Shown: positions 37,980 to 49,756, numbered from the stretch's first letter. The stretch: DNA of 64,000 nt from Erwinia tasmaniensis Et1/99 (GCF_000026185.1 NC_010694.1:2046001-2110000); one strand, 5' to 3'. Translations and numbers: made by a program. The notes: generated by a model not told the origin, from the letters alone.

Positions 37980-38279
37980 TTAATCTTCTTTCGGCGTGGC
38001 GTTCTCAACCCGGCTTTTTAATTTCTGACCAGGTCTGAATGTCACAACCCGTCGCGCCGTAATAGGAATATCTTCACCCGTTTTAGGATTTCTTCCCGGA
38101 CGTTGATTTTTGTCGCGAAGGTCGAAGTTGCCAAATCCTGACAGTTTGACCTGTTCACCGTTTTCCAAAGCACGACGCACCTCTTCAAAAAACAGCTCTA
38201 CCAGCTCTTTGGCATCACGTTTGCTAAGCCCGAGCTTTTCAAACAGGTATTCAGACATTTCAGCTTTTGTAAGCGCCAT
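37980..38279 (-). CDS. ihfA: Integration host factor subunit alpha
   Basis: One half of the IHF heterodimer, which binds specific AT-rich sites and bends DNA sharply; needed for site-specific recombination, replication and many promoters. The 99-residue length is exact. The HU/IHF family features are seen: [18 protein letters not shown] at the N-terminus, the [20 protein letters not shown] beta-arm with the intercalating proline, and the C-terminal helix. It follows pheT by 4 bp, the classic pheMST-ihfA arrangement. Confidence 0.97.
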
Positions 38280-38283
38280 AGGT

Positions 38284-40671
38284 TCAATCCCTCAAGGATG
38301 CTTGGAATCGCTCTTTCAGTGCCTCTACACATTTTGCAACGGTAGCGGCAATCTCCTCTTCTTCGAGTGTCCGGCTGGTATCTTGTAAAATCAGGCTGAT
38401 AGCGAGGCTCTTAAAACCTTCATTTACGCCCTTACCACGGTACACGTCAAACAAGTTTACGCCAACTATCTGATTTGCGCCAACTTTCTTACACTCTGTG
38501 ATGATATCTGCCGCGGGTACGTTTTCAGCAACCACGACAGCGATATCACGACGGTTTGCCGGGAAGCGAGAAACCGGGTTGGCATCAGGCAGAATGCGGT
38601 CTGCAACCTTGTTCCAGAGCAGTTCGAAAACCACCGTGCGCCCGTTAAGATCCAGCTTACGTTCCAGTTCAGGATGAACGACTCCGATAAATCCAATATG
38701 TTCATCATGCAAATACACGCCAGCGCTCTGACCAGGATGAAGCGCCGGGTTGGCCGTTGCCACAAACCGGATGTCGTCAAGCTTACCGGTTAGCTCAAGG
38801 ACAGATTCTAAATCACCTTTTAAGTCATAGAAATCTACCGCATCACGTGCCAGCTCCCAGTGTTCCTCATTGCGGTGACCGGCAATGACGCCTGACAGCA
38901 TCACTTCCTGGCGGATACCGAGGTTCGCCTGCGTATCCGGAACAAAACGCAGACCGCTTTCGAACAGGCGCACGCGTGATTGCTGACGATTCTGATTATA
39001 AGCCACCGCGCCCAGCAGGCCGCTCCACAGCGATAGCCTCATCGCCGACATCTCTACCGAGATCGGACTTGGCAATATCAGGTTCTCTTCACCGGGATGC
39101 AGCAGCGCCTGAATTTTAGGATCAACAAAGCTATAGGTAATGGCTTCCTGGTAACCTTTGTCCACCAGTAACGCTTTAACACGTTTCAGCGACAGGTCAG
39201 CCTCGCGGTGTTTGGTCATAACCAGACCGGCCTGCACCGGTACGTCAGGAATATTGTCGTAGCCATAAATGCGTGCGACCTCTTCCACCAAATCTTCTTC
39301 AATAGAGATATCGAAACGCCAGCTCGGGGCTACCGCGTGCCATTTCCCCTCTTCTTCTGTGACTTCACAGCCCAGACGGCACAAAATATCGCTCACATCG
39401 GCATCAGCAATCACATGACCGATAAGACGATCCAGCTTTTCACGACGCAGAGTAATGGTGCTGCGCTGAGGCAACGCGGCTTGATCCGTAACATCTATCA
39501 CCGGGCCGGCTGCGCCACCACAGATATCTAGCAACAGACGAGTCGCGCGTTCGATGGCTTTGTATTGCAGTGCCGAATCGACTCCACGTTCATAGCGATG
39601 AGAGGCATCGGTATGCAGTCCATGACGGCGCGCACGCCCGGTAATGGACAGCGGGCTGAAGAAAGCACACTCTAACAGTACGTTCTGGGTTTGCGGGTTT
39701 ACGCCAGAATCTTCGCCACCAAAAATACCGGCCATTGCCAGCGCTTTCTTGCTATCCGCTATCACCAGCGTGTCGCTGCTCATTCTGGCTTCGTTACCAT
39801 CAAGCAGCTTCAGCGTTTCCCCCTCTTCAGCCTGACGTACCACGATACCACCATCAATGCGGTCGAGGTCAAAAGCGTGCATCGGCTGACCCAGTTCAAG
39901 TAAAACGTAGTTTGTTACGTCAACGACCGGATCGATCGAGCGTATTCCGCAGCGGCGCAATTTTTCCTGCATCCATAACGGCGTGTCAGCGTTCACGTTG
40001 ACACCTTTTACCACCCGGCCCAAATAACGTGGGCAGGCTTGAGGTGCATCAACACGGATCGGGAAAGTGTCAGGCAACGTTGCGGTAACCGGCTGAATAT
40101 CCACCTCGTTCAACGGCAGCCTGTTCAGTACCGCGACATCACGAGCAATGCCGATAATGCCCAGGCAGTCCGCCCGGTTTGGCGTGACGCTGATTTCAAT
40201 CGTGTTGTCATCCAGCTGAAGATACTCACGAATGTCGGTTCCTACCGAAGCATCCTGCGGCAGCTCAATGATACCGTCCTGTTCGACGGAGATACCCAGC
40301 TCGGAAAACGAGCACAGCATGCCTTCAGATGGCTCACCGCGTAGTTTAGCGGCTTTAATTTTGAAGTCACCGGGCAGAAGCGCGCCAACGGTTGCCACCG
40401 CGACTTTCAGCCCCTGACGGCAGTTGGGCGCACCACAGACGATGTCCAGCAGGCGATCGCCGCCCACATTGATTTTAGTCACACGCAGCTTGTCAGCATT
40501 AGGGTGCTGGCCGCATTCGACCACTTCACCCACGACCACGCCGTGAAATGCGCCGGCCACGGCATCTACGCCGTCCACTTCAAGGCCGGCCATGGTGATT
40601 TGATCGGAAAGAGCGGTGCTATCAATGGCCGGGTTGACCCATTCACGTAACCAGAGTTCATTGAATTTCAT
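38284..40671 (-). CDS. pheT: Phenylalanine-tRNA ligase beta subunit
   Basis: The beta subunit of the (alpha-beta)2 phenylalanyl-tRNA synthetase, which binds tRNA and carries the editing site that hydrolyses Tyr-tRNA(Phe). The 795 residues equal the E. coli length. It has the N-terminal tRNA-binding (EMAP-like) domain [18 protein letters not shown] near residue 45, the B3/B4 editing domain around [18 protein letters not shown], the B5 domain, and a C-terminal anticodon-binding fold. Expression is governed by the upstream pheM attenuator. Confidence 0.97.
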
Positions 40672-40686
40672 TGGTTTTACCCGCCC

Positions 40687-41706
<1,020 letters not shown>

Positions 41707-41762
41707 TTATGTCAGGACGTATAGTCGCCCGGTAATCACTGTGTCTCATTGGCGCTAAAACG

Positions 41763-41788
41763 AAAAAAGCCTCCACGAGGGAGGCTTT
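41763..41788 (-). terminator. pheST attenuator
   Basis: On the minus strand AAAGCCTCC, CTCGT and GGAGGCTTT run into TTTT. It lies between the PheM stop and pheS, so it acts as the phenylalanine-controlled attenuator. Confidence 0.88.
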
Positions 41789-41833
41789 CAGCGCGATTTT
41801 TCGTTTCTTTTCTATGCGCAAAAGCCCCCGAAA

Positions 41834-41878
41834 TCAGGTGCTAAAGTAAAAAAAGAAACGAAAAAGAGCAGCGTTCAT
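41834..41878 (-). CDS. pheM: PheM leader peptide
   Basis: A 14-residue peptide [14 protein letters not shown], nearly identical to E. coli PheM ([14 protein letters not shown]). Five Phe in ten residues make ribosome speed report charged tRNA-Phe. The attenuator hairpin follows 46 bp after the stop, before pheS. Confidence 0.95.
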   Translation of the reverse strand: [14 protein letters not shown]

Positions 41879-41984
41879 GCTTACATTACCTGGTTGCAGT
41901 CTTATTATCGGCACGGCCTATTGGAAAGCCAATGGATAAAAATGTCAACCTTTTGCTGAAGTTACATAAATAAAAGCGAAGGAG

Positions 41985-42013
41985 ATAAAAAAGAGGGAGC
42001 CAAGCCCCCTCTT
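41985..42013 (-). terminator. Terminator between rplT and pheM
   Basis: On the minus strand AAGAGGG and CCCTCTT enclose a GC-rich inner part and are followed by TTTTT, 10 bp after the rplT stop. Some read-through to pheST is known in E. coli. Confidence 0.8.
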
Positions 42014-42022
42014 CAATCTGAC

Positions 42023-42379
<357 letters not shown>

Positions 42380-42454
42380 TTAGCTCTCCTGTTTAATATT
42401 CTGTTTGCCCTTCGCCATTCATAACGAACGTTGTCGGGACTAAAAAAGGGTTAC

Positions 42455-42652
<198 letters not shown>

Positions 42653-42744
42653 TTAAAAAATATCCACTTCGCATTGTTAATAAAATGAACCAGACAGGCG
42701 CACTGCGCCGCGCACCGAAGTACGCGGAGCGATGACTTTAGGGC

Positions 42745-43296
42745 CTACTGCCTCTTCTTGGGAGCGAGCACCATAATCATCTGACGGCCTTCAATCCTCG
42801 TAGGGAAGGATTCGACAACTGCCAGATCGATATCTTCACACAAATCTTTACGGACGCGGTTAAGCACTTCCATACCGATCTGCTGGTGCGCCATCTCACG
42901 ACCACGGAAACGCAGCGTGATTTTGGCTTTATCGCCATCTTCCAGAAAGCGAATCAGGTTGCGTAGTTTTACCTGATAGTCGCCATCATCGGTACCAGGA
43001 CGGAATTTGATTTCCTTAACCTGGATGACTTTTTGCTTTTTCTTCTGTTCCTTAGAAGATTTGCTTTTTTCATAAAGGAACTTGCCGTAATCCATAATAC
43101 GGCAGACGGGCGGTTCGGCGTTAGGGCTGATCTCGACAAGATCAACACCTGCTTCTTCAGCTTTTTCCAAAGCTTCATTCAGACTGACAATACCAATCTG
43201 TTCGCCATCGACGCCAGTCAGACGAACCTCAGTAGCGCGAATTTCTCTATTTATGCGATTAGGACGCGCCGGTTGAACTCGTTTTCCGCCTTTAAT
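42745..43296 (-). CDS. infC: Translation initiation factor IF-3, AUU start
   Basis: IF-3 binds the 30S subunit, keeps it apart from 50S and checks the initiator tRNA-start codon match. The true start is the rare codon ATT at 43296: the reading [20 protein letters not shown] gives 183 residues, against 180 in E. coli, with GGAGGAATAAAGT just upstream. Using only ATG would cut the protein by 42 residues or more. The AUU start lets IF-3 repress its own synthesis. The extra residues lie in [14 protein letters not shown]. Three bases separate it from thrS. Confidence 0.96.
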   Translation of the reverse strand: MKGGKRVQPARPNRINREIRATEVRLTGVDGEQIGIVSLNEALEKAEEAGVDLVEISPNAEPPVCRIMDYGKFLYEKSKSSKEQKKKQKVIQVKEIKFRPGTDDGDYQVKLRNLIRFLEDGDKAKITLRFRGREMAHQQIGMEVLNRVRKDLCEDIDLAVVESFPTRIEGRQMIMVLAPKKRQ

Positions 43297-43299
43297 ACT

Positions 43300-45228
43300 T
43301 TATTCCTCCAATTGATGAAGATTGCGACTGCGGATTTCATCCTGCAGCTTCGCGATCACTTCATTGACGTCAATGCTACCCAGGTCTTTACCGCGGCGGG
43401 TGCGAACGGCTACTTTGCCAGCTTCCACCTCTTTATCACCACAGACCAACATATAAGGCACACGACGCAATGTATGTTCACGGATTTTAAAGCCAATCTT
43501 CTCGTTTCTCAAGTCCGCTTTTGCGCGAATGCCCGCATTTTGCAATTTTCGGGTCAATTCTGCAACATATTCGGACTGACCATCGGTGATATTCATCACC
43601 ACAACTTGTACCGGAGCCAGCCACGTTGGGAAGAAACCGGCATACTCTTCGGTTAATATTCCGATAAAGCGTTCCATGGACCCCAGAATGGCTCGGTGGA
43701 TCATCACCGGCACCTGACGCTCATTACTTTCACCCACATAGGACGCACTCAGACGGCCCGGCAGCGAGAAGTCCAGCTGTACGGTACCACACTGCCAGGC
43801 ACGATCGAGACAATCGTGTAGGGTAAATTCAATTTTCGGGCCGTAAAACGCGCCCTCGCCCGGCTGATATTCGAATGGAATGCCATTCTCTTTTAGCGCA
43901 GCGGCAAGGTCGGCTTCTGAACGGTCCCATAGATCGTCACTGCCAATGCGCTTTTCAGGGCGCGTTGAGAGTTTCACCACGATCTTCTCAAAGCCAAAGG
44001 TGCTGTACATGTCGTACACCATCTTAATGCAGCTGTTAACCTCGTCGCGCACCTGCTCTTCAGTACAGAAGATATGCGCATCATCCTGAGTAAAGCCGCG
44101 CACGCGCATCAGACCATGTAGCGCGCCTGACGGCTCGTTACGATGACAGCTACCAAACTCTGCCATACGTAACGGCAGGTCACGGTAAGATTTTAGACCC
44201 TGATTGAAAATCTGCACGTGCCCAGGGCAGTTCATCGGCTTAATACAGTATTCACGGTTCTCTGAAGAGGTCGTAAACATCGCCTCTTTGTAGTTTTCCC
44301 AGTGCCCGGTTTTTTCCCACAGCACGCGGTCCATCATAAATGGCCCTTTCACTTCCTGGTACTCATACTCTTTCAGCTTGGTGCGAACAAACACTTCCAG
44401 TTCACGGAAAATAGTCCAGCCGTCATTGTGCCAGAACACCATGCCTGGAGCCTCTTCCTGCATATGATACAGGTCAAGCTGCTTGCCAATTTTGCGGTGA
44501 TCGCGTTTCGCCGCCTCTTCTAAACGCAGCAGATAGGCAGCCAGCTGCTTTTTGTCGGCCCATGCGGTGCCGTAGATACGTTGCAACATCTTGTTATTGC
44601 TGTCGCCACGCCAGTATGCGCCAGAAATCTTTTGCAGTTTGAAGTGGTGACAGAAACGCATATTCGGTACGTGCGGACCACGGCACATATCGACATATTC
44701 CTGATGATGGTACAGGCCCGGACGATCGTCATGACTGATGTTTTCATCAAGAATGGTCGTTTTGTAGTTTTCACCACGCGCGGCAAAAGCATCGCGGGCT
44801 TCCTGCCAGCTAACCTTTTTCTTGATCACATCATAATTTGTCTCTGCCAGCTGATGCATCCGCTTTTCCAGCAGTTCGATGTCTTCCTGGGTCAGCGTGC
44901 GGTCGAGATCGACGTCATAGTAGAAGCCGTTGTCAATAACCGGACCGATGGCCATTTTGGTATCTGGCCACAGCTGCTTGATAGCGTGCCCCAGCAGGTG
45001 AGCACAGGAATGGCGGATAATCTCCAGCCCGGCTTCATCTTTAGCGGTAATGATTGCCACACTGGCATCGTCGACGATCGGATCGACCGCATCAACCAGT
45101 TCGCCATTGACGCGTCCGGCGATACAGGCTTTTGCCAGTCCAGGACCGATGTCCATAGCGATATCCATCACACTAACGGCATGGTCAAAAGAGCGCTGGC
45201 TTCCATCAGGAAGAGTAATTACAGGCAT
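43300..45228 (-). CDS. thrS: Threonine-tRNA ligase
   Basis: Charges tRNA(Thr) and edits Ser-tRNA(Thr); a homodimeric class II synthetase with catalytic zinc. The 642 residues equal the E. coli length. Domains in order: TGS (residues 1-61), editing domain with [16 protein letters not shown] (His-rich) near 73, class II core with [11 protein letters not shown] (Zn Cys) near 334 and [15 protein letters not shown], and the anticodon-binding domain from about 535. ThrRS represses its own translation through a leader that mimics tRNA(Thr), and such a leader is seen upstream. Confidence 0.98.
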   Translation of the reverse strand: MPVITLPDGSQRSFDHAVSVMDIAMDIGPGLAKACIAGRVNGELVDAVDPIVDDASVAIITAKDEAGLEIIRHSCAHLLGHAIKQLWPDTKMAIGPVIDNGFYYDVDLDRTLTQEDIELLEKRMHQLAETNYDVIKKKVSWQEARDAFAARGENYKTTILDENISHDDRPGLYHHQEYVDMCRGPHVPNMRFCHHFKLQKISGAYWRGDSNNKMLQRIYGTAWADKKQLAAYLLRLEEAAKRDHRKIGKQLDLYHMQEEAPGMVFWHNDGWTIFRELEVFVRTKLKEYEYQEVKGPFMMDRVLWEKTGHWENYKEAMFTTSSENREYCIKPMNCPGHVQIFNQGLKSYRDLPLRMAEFGSCHRNEPSGALHGLMRVRGFTQDDAHIFCTEEQVRDEVNSCIKMVYDMYSTFGFEKIVVKLSTRPEKRIGSDDLWDRSEADLAAALKENGIPFEYQPGEGAFYGPKIEFTLHDCLDRAWQCGTVQLDFSLPGRLSASYVGESNERQVPVMIHRAILGSMERFIGILTEEYAGFFPTWLAPVQVVVMNITDGQSEYVAELTRKLQNAGIRAKADLRNEKIGFKIREHTLRRVPYMLVCGDKEVEAGKVAVRTRRGKDLGSIDVNEVIAKLQDEIRSRNLHQLEE

Positions 45229-45249
45229 GAAACATCCTTAATTGCAGTG

Positions 45250-45391
45250 GTAACCCACACGTAAGGCTACATACAAAAATTAGTTTTTGTTTATACATCA
45301 AACAGTTTTACTTGAAACCGACTCACATTTGTCCGTTTGGTAACCTGTCTGGTACACATATCCGAAAGTGGGCTTGCGCCTGATACTTTCG
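45250..45391 (-). promoter_or_regulatory. thrS translational operator leader
   Basis: On the minus strand, GTAGCC and GGTTAC form a stem around TTACGTGTG, a loop that carries CGT, the anticodon of one tRNA(Thr); it ends 21 bp before the thrS ATG. Just upstream is a 7-bp hairpin (ACAAAAA/TTTTTGT, 45273-45290). Further upstream CGAAAGT and ACTTTCG close a stem-loop with an inner GGC-GCAA-GCC tetraloop (45363-45391). The E. coli operator likewise has an anticodon-like domain and a second stem-loop. Matching the individual domains is inference. Confidence 0.7.
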
Positions 45392-45695
45392 CAGGGTGCT
45401 TATCTTACACATGACGGACATCAATTGCACGGACAGGCCTTTTACAGCACGAATGTGACATCGTCCTGACCCTTCATGGACGCCATCCCCAGAGCGGCCG
45501 CTATGCAGCAGCAGCCCTGATCGTCACCCGCCAGATTGAACGGGCGTGACGGGAATGTTGAAGGCCATTGAAAGCGATGAAGTCCGATAAAAAAGCGCCG
45601 GGCATAACGCAAGGTTATCCCCGTTGACTGAGATGCCGTGGCGGTAAAGGAACAGAGGGGATAAAACGGGCCGGAGAGAGCGGCCCGTAATGAGA
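45392..45695. other. ydiY-thrS spacer
   Basis: About 300 bp between the thrS leader and the end of ydiY. I see no gene, repeat or recognisable site here beyond a thrS promoter that must lie at its right-to-left start. Confidence 0.4.
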
Positions 45696-46451
45696 TTACA
45701 GTGAGTAGGAGAGCGAAATGGTGGTCTTGGTGTCGGTACGATCGGGTGCTGATGCGGGTGGGCTCTGGTTCCAGGTCACGTTATAAGCCATTTTCAACGC
45801 AAAGTGGTCGTTAATGCCTACCTGCAGTCCGGTTTCTGAGTTCACCGTCGTGCTGTCGCTGCCCAATACGGAGATACCCTGAATGAACTTAGTGTTGTCA
45901 GTTAGCTGCCACTGATAGCTCAATGCGCCATAGGCGAGAGCCTGGGTTTCATGGCCGCCTTCACGGTATTCGTCATAGCGAACGCCAGGACCGGCTTCCA
46001 GTCGCAGTGAATGCACCGGGCCATTCAATATCTGGCGACCGTAACCGGCAGCGAGGATGGAACGGCCGTCATATCCGTTAAAACGGTCGCTTAACCAGCT
46101 CGCCTGACCGAACAGGTAATCAGCGCTGTTCAGATTATAACGTGTACGACCGCCAACCTGATAAGTTTCTGATGAACGCTCATCGTTTGACGAGGTGTTG
46201 CTGGCGTTGCCCCACAGGCTGTAGGCAAAGCTCGGCGTATACCAGGTCAGGTTGGAATTTGCCGTGACTGAAGAACTGGTGGTATTACCCGACTGGGCCA
46301 TATAGCCAGCCGCTGCGTTGCCTTCGAAATCTTTTTTCGCCGTGGAAGGGTCGTCCATCACCGTGAAGACATTATTATCCGCCAAGGCTTGTTGACACAG
46401 TGCTCCCGCGGAGAGCAGCAATACTACAGAGAGTTTGTTAAGGGCTTTCAT
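45696..46451 (-). CDS. ydiY: DUF481 outer-membrane-type protein YdiY
   Basis: An exported beta-rich protein of unknown role in the YdiY/DUF481 family. The 251-residue precursor has a signal peptide (KLSVVLLLSAGALCQQALA, cleavage after ALA), then alternating beta strands such as YQVGGRTRYNLNSADYLFGQ and LEAGPGVRYDEY. It ends TTISLSYSL with a terminal aromatic/hydrophobic pattern fitting an outer-membrane barrel. Induced by acid in E. coli as far as I recall. pfkB, its E. coli neighbour, is absent from the next 430 bp. Confidence 0.9.
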   Translation of the reverse strand: MKALNKLSVVLLLSAGALCQQALADNNVFTVMDDPSTAKKDFEGNAAAGYMAQSGNTTSSSVTANSNLTWYTPSFAYSLWGNASNTSSNDERSSETYQVGGRTRYNLNSADYLFGQASWLSDRFNGYDGRSILAAGYGRQILNGPVHSLRLEAGPGVRYDEYREGGHETQALAYGALSYQWQLTDNTKFIQGISVLGSDSTTVNSETGLQVGINDHFALKMAYNVTWNQSPPASAPDRTDTKTTISLSYSL

Positions 46452-46881
46452 TTGAATGTGACCTGTTATGCGACAAATGGAGAAGAAGTGAGTGTGAAGC
46501 GTTTTGAGGGACGATCAATGCCCTTTATGCTAACTCTGACACCTTTGCATTGAACCTGACAGCCCATTTCGTAAGGACTCTTTCGTTAACGGCGCGCATT
46601 ATAAGGGGTTATAAGCAATAAAACACCAGGACAGACCTGAGAAATATTCCTTACAGGCCATTCAAATATTATCCGGCCCCGGACTTCAGTAATAAAATAT
46701 ATTAATTACAAGTACTTAACTGCAAAGCCAATGGCATTAATCGTACCAACTTACGAAAATTTTACTTCAATCTGCATCAATCCTGCCAACGGCAGCCCAC
46801 ATCCTCTGCCGTCCTCCCTGTGCCGAAAATTCGCTCTTTATGAACTACGCTTATCACAATATTTCTTTAAGGAGCTTTGTT
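46452..46881. other. ydiY-ydiZ divergent intergenic region
   Basis: A 430-bp AT-rich gap where E. coli has pfkB. I see no kinase remnant; the left half should hold the ydiY promoter, the right half the ydiZ promoter with AAGGAG at 46870-46875. Confidence 0.5.
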
Positions 46882-47163
46882 ATGAGTAATGATGCTATCA
46901 AGCAGTACGTGGTCACTTTTCATTATCAGGAAAAGGGGTTATCGGACCTGCTGGAACTCGCCAGCACGCTGACAGGCGGCGGTTTCACCACCAGCCTGAA
47001 AGACGCAAACGGCCACCCGCATGAATTGGGAAGCAATCGCTTTGGCTTTATCAGCGCGTTACCTGCGGAACAGGTCTACCAGCTGGCTCGGGGGTTAGGC
47101 GATAAGGCGCTGGAAAGTCTGCCTGACGTCGATGTAGAAATTTGGCCGCTGTCGCACGACTGA
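46882..47163 (+). CDS. ydiZ: GhoS-family protein YdiZ
   Basis: A 93-residue protein with good similarity in pattern to GhoS, the antitoxin endoribonuclease of the type V GhoST system: YVVTFHY at the start (YVVSFDY in GhoS), a DANGHPHELGSNRFGF block (matching DEYGIPRQLNENSFAI) and LPDVDVEI near the end (LPDIDFDL). E. coli YdiZ, at the same chromosomal place next to yniA, is the closest counterpart. AAGGAG precedes ATG 46882 by 6 bp; a longer upstream start is not supported. No GhoT-like small membrane toxin gene lies on either side, so a toxin partner is not evident. Confidence 0.8.
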   Translation: MSNDAIKQYVVTFHYQEKGLSDLLELASTLTGGGFTTSLKDANGHPHELGSNRFGFISALPAEQVYQLARGLGDKALESLPDVDVEIWPLSHD

Positions 47164-47270
47164 TGCCGTCACATGTTAACTAATGTCCCCCTGTATGTGC
47201 ACTGTCGCTGATTTTGATTATGCTTTAATCGATACTATGGTCGAATCGCAGTACTAAAGAGGAGTCTCCT

Positions 47271-48155
47271 ATGTGGTCAGCCATCGGTCGTCTGTTGAGA
47301 GAGCAGTTGGGCAGTGGTGTTATCACCGAAAGCCAGAAACTGGCAAACGGAGAGGTCCATTCGACGTGGTATTTGCGCTATGGCGAGCATGAGGTGTTTG
47401 TGAAATCTGACCAGCGCGACATGCTGGATATGTTCGCCTGGGAAGCCGATCAGCTCAGGCTGCTGGCGCGCAGCCATACGGTGCGCGTACCGGCGGTATA
47501 TGGCGTGGGCAGTTCGCGCGATAATAGCTTTTTACTGCTGGAGTATATTCCGCTGCGGCCGCTGGATGAATGCGGTGCTTTCCAGCTGGGGCAGCAGCTG
47601 GCAAGACTGCATCAGTGGAGCGAACAACCGCAGTTTGGCCTCGATTTTGACAATAATATCACCACATCGCCGCAGCCCAACGGCTGGCAGCGGCGATGGT
47701 CTACTTTTTTTGCTGAGCAGCGCATTGGCTGGCAACTGCAGCTTGCCGTAGAAAAAGGCATCCAGTACGGCGATATGGAGCTGATCGTCCGGTGTTCTCA
47801 ACACGCATTGAGCTCGCATCACCCTCTTCCTTCTTTACTGCATGGCGATCTTTGGCCCGCTAACTGCGGCGGGAGTGACAACGGCCCGTGGGTTTTCGAT
47901 CCGGCCTGCTACTGGGGAGATCGTGAATGCGATCTGGCGATGCTGCCTTGGTTCCCGCACTCACCCGAACAGGTCTGCCGTGGCTACCAGTCGGTCTGGC
48001 CCCTACCTGACGACTTCCGCCAGCGCCAGTCGATTTATCAACTTTACTATTTATTGAACCGGGCCAATATCTTTGGCGGCACGTGGATCGCTGACGCACA
48101 GCGCGCGGTGGGCGTATTGCTTGACGGTGAAGATGAGGTGGCGCGCCCCGCATAA
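47271..48155 (+). CDS. yniA: Fructosamine kinase family protein YniA
   Basis: A 294-residue member of the fructosamine/ketosamine-3-kinase family, which phosphorylates glycated amines in other organisms; a role in repair of sugar-damaged protein is inferred. It has the aminoglycoside phosphotransferase-like fold: N-lobe with KSDQRDMLDMFAWEADQL (Lys and Glu), the catalytic loop LLHGDLWPANCG near residue 195 and the metal site VFDPACYWGDRECDLAM. AAAGAGGAGTC precedes the start. It stands between ydiZ and yniB, as in E. coli. Confidence 0.9.
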   Translation: MWSAIGRLLREQLGSGVITESQKLANGEVHSTWYLRYGEHEVFVKSDQRDMLDMFAWEADQLRLLARSHTVRVPAVYGVGSSRDNSFLLLEYIPLRPLDECGAFQLGQQLARLHQWSEQPQFGLDFDNNITTSPQPNGWQRRWSTFFAEQRIGWQLQLAVEKGIQYGDMELIVRCSQHALSSHHPLPSLLHGDLWPANCGGSDNGPWVFDPACYWGDRECDLAMLPWFPHSPEQVCRGYQSVWPLPDDFRQRQSIYQLYYLLNRANIFGGTWIADAQRAVGVLLDGEDEVARPA

Positions 48156-48172
48156 GGGCGCGTCACCTTTTC

Positions 48173-48712
48173 TTAGCCGATAAACCCAGCCAGTTTGAGG
48201 ATGAAGTATCCGCCGACAGCAACGATCGCTGGCAGAATGTATAACGGGAAAATCTGCAGAAACAAAGTATGACGCGGCACCACTATCTTTTCTTCCAGCT
48301 GTGCACGGCTTTGACCTTCCGCGCCTCGTGCCTTTTCCAGGATCATTTGGTTTTCAATTCCCTCGCGCAGAAAACGCGCCTGACGCGACATTCTCGCTCC
48401 AGAAGCCTGCATGGCGAGCCCGATAAATATCAGGATGTAGATCCCCCAGAACAGAAGATTACTGCCGTTGTTAAAGTCCGGTACCGGCGAGTTATGCCAG
48501 AATCCGGAAAGAAAACCGGTGTTGAAGCGGATCATATCAATCATCACATGAGCAAAATCCTGCATGACGGCATTGATCCCGCTGCGCTGTTCACGACTTT
48601 TTTCCAGAAAAACCATCAGCGAAATCAGCGTAGATATCAGGGCTGGAATAAAAATAATCCACCCCATGATGCGTTTCACTATCGCTATCCTGCCAGCCTG
48701 TTGATAAGTCAT
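48173..48712 (-). CDS. yniB: YniB family inner-membrane protein
   Basis: A 179-residue membrane protein of unknown function. Three hydrophobic segments can be seen: residues about 14-34 (IMGWIIFIPALISTLISLMV), 85-103 (LLFWGIYILIFIGLAM) and 153-175 (FLQIFPLYILPAIVAVGGY). Between the second and third is a charged region (ARMSRQARFLREGIENQMIL). The E. coli orthologue has 178 residues and the same architecture. It is convergent with yniA (17-bp gap). Confidence 0.9.
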   Translation of the reverse strand: MTYQQAGRIAIVKRIMGWIIFIPALISTLISLMVFLEKSREQRSGINAVMQDFAHVMIDMIRFNTGFLSGFWHNSPVPDFNNGSNLLFWGIYILIFIGLAMQASGARMSRQARFLREGIENQMILEKARGAEGQSRAQLEEKIVVPRHTLFLQIFPLYILPAIVAVGGYFILKLAGFIG

Positions 48713-48877
48713 GCGTTCTCCTGTCCATCAGATATAAGTGTCAGTTTACAGTGAGTTTCACCAATGCGCCCGAAAAATGACACCAGGCCTGCCTTTTGAC
48801 CACGCGTAACGCCGCAGTCATATTTTCCACCGTAACTTCATGTTAGGGTGACATAAACCGTTAAATGGAGTCGCTGA

Positions 48878-49549
48878 ATGTCTTATCACCGCCCCGCACT
48901 CGCCGCCATATTTGATATGGATGGCCTGCTGATTGATTCCGAACCCCTGTGGTACCAGGCCGAACTGGAGGTATTTACCTCGCTTGACGTCGATCTCAGT
49001 CAACGGGGAGCCATGCCCGATACGTTAGGCTTGCGCATCGATCAGGTCGTACGCATGTGGTTCGACGCCCAGCCCTGGAACGGCCCTTCGCAGGCCGAAG
49101 TTATCCAGCGCATCATTCATCGCGTTCTACAGCTGATTGAGGACACCCGCCCGCTATTGCCAGGCGTAGCGCACGCGTTGCAGACGTGTCGGGATGCAGG
49201 ATTGAGAGTCGGCCTCGCGTCGGCCTCACCACTGCATATGCTTGAGCGCGTAATGGATATGTTTAACCTGCGCGAAAATTTCGAAGTGTTGGTTTCCGCT
49301 GAGTCACTCCCCTACAGCAAACCGCATCCTCAGGTTTATCTCAACGCCGCAACGGCCCTGGGGATTGATCCACTCAACTGCGTCACGTTTGAAGATTCCT
49401 TTAATGGCATGATTGCGACTAAGGCTGCACGGATGCGCTCCATTGTCGTGCCGGATAGCGCACACGCAGACGATGCCCGCTGGTCGTTGGCTGATGTGAA
49501 ACTGGCTACTCTTGAACAGGTTACGTCTCAACACCTGCTTAACCGCTGA
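48878..49549 (+). CDS. hxpB: Hexitol/2-deoxyglucose-6-phosphate phosphatase HxpB (YniC)
   Basis: A HAD-superfamily phosphatase (223 residues) that removes phosphate from 2-deoxyglucose-6-phosphate and related sugar phosphates. Motif I is FDMDGLLIDSEPLWY (Asp-x-Asp nucleophile near residue 13), motif II contains GLASASPLHML, motif III lies around YSKPHPQVYL (Lys) and motif IV VTFEDSFNGM. The cap domain lies between residues 20 and 85. ATG 48878 follows AATGGAGTCGCTGA. Single gene, divergent from yniB. Confidence 0.95.
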   Translation: MSYHRPALAAIFDMDGLLIDSEPLWYQAELEVFTSLDVDLSQRGAMPDTLGLRIDQVVRMWFDAQPWNGPSQAEVIQRIIHRVLQLIEDTRPLLPGVAHALQTCRDAGLRVGLASASPLHMLERVMDMFNLRENFEVLVSAESLPYSKPHPQVYLNAATALGIDPLNCVTFEDSFNGMIATKAARMRSIVVPDSAHADDARWSLADVKLATLEQVTSQHLLNR

Positions 49550-49556
49550 GTTAAAA

Positions 49557-49604
49557 AACGCCGTCCGTTGACATAATAAAGTGTCACTCAACGCCAGCGG
49601 CGTT
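49557..49604. repeat. Long inverted repeat after hxpB
   Basis: AACGCCG at 49557-49563 and CGGCGTT at 49598-49604 close a structure with an inner CGTTGACA...TGTCA-CTCAACG stem. No T-run follows. Possible 3' stem-loop of hxpB mRNA. Confidence 0.4.
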
Positions 49605-49736
49605 ACGAGCGGCATGTGACGGCCTGTTAATTCCTGGTGCCGCCGCCCACCGATGTGGCTTAATGTCCATTAAGATCGTGGTCACGCCCGTTTTACACCC
49701 CTATTTATCTTTGGTTACAGCGTCACATATTTATTA

Positions 49737-49756
49737 TACTGTATATATTCCCTATA
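49737..49756. promoter_or_regulatory. Degenerate LexA box 1 of ydjM
   Basis: TACTGTATATATTCCCTATA has a good left half (CTGT, then AT-rich spacer) but CTAT instead of ACAG on the right. The same degenerate pattern is known as one of two LexA boxes of E. coli ydjM. Confidence 0.5.
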
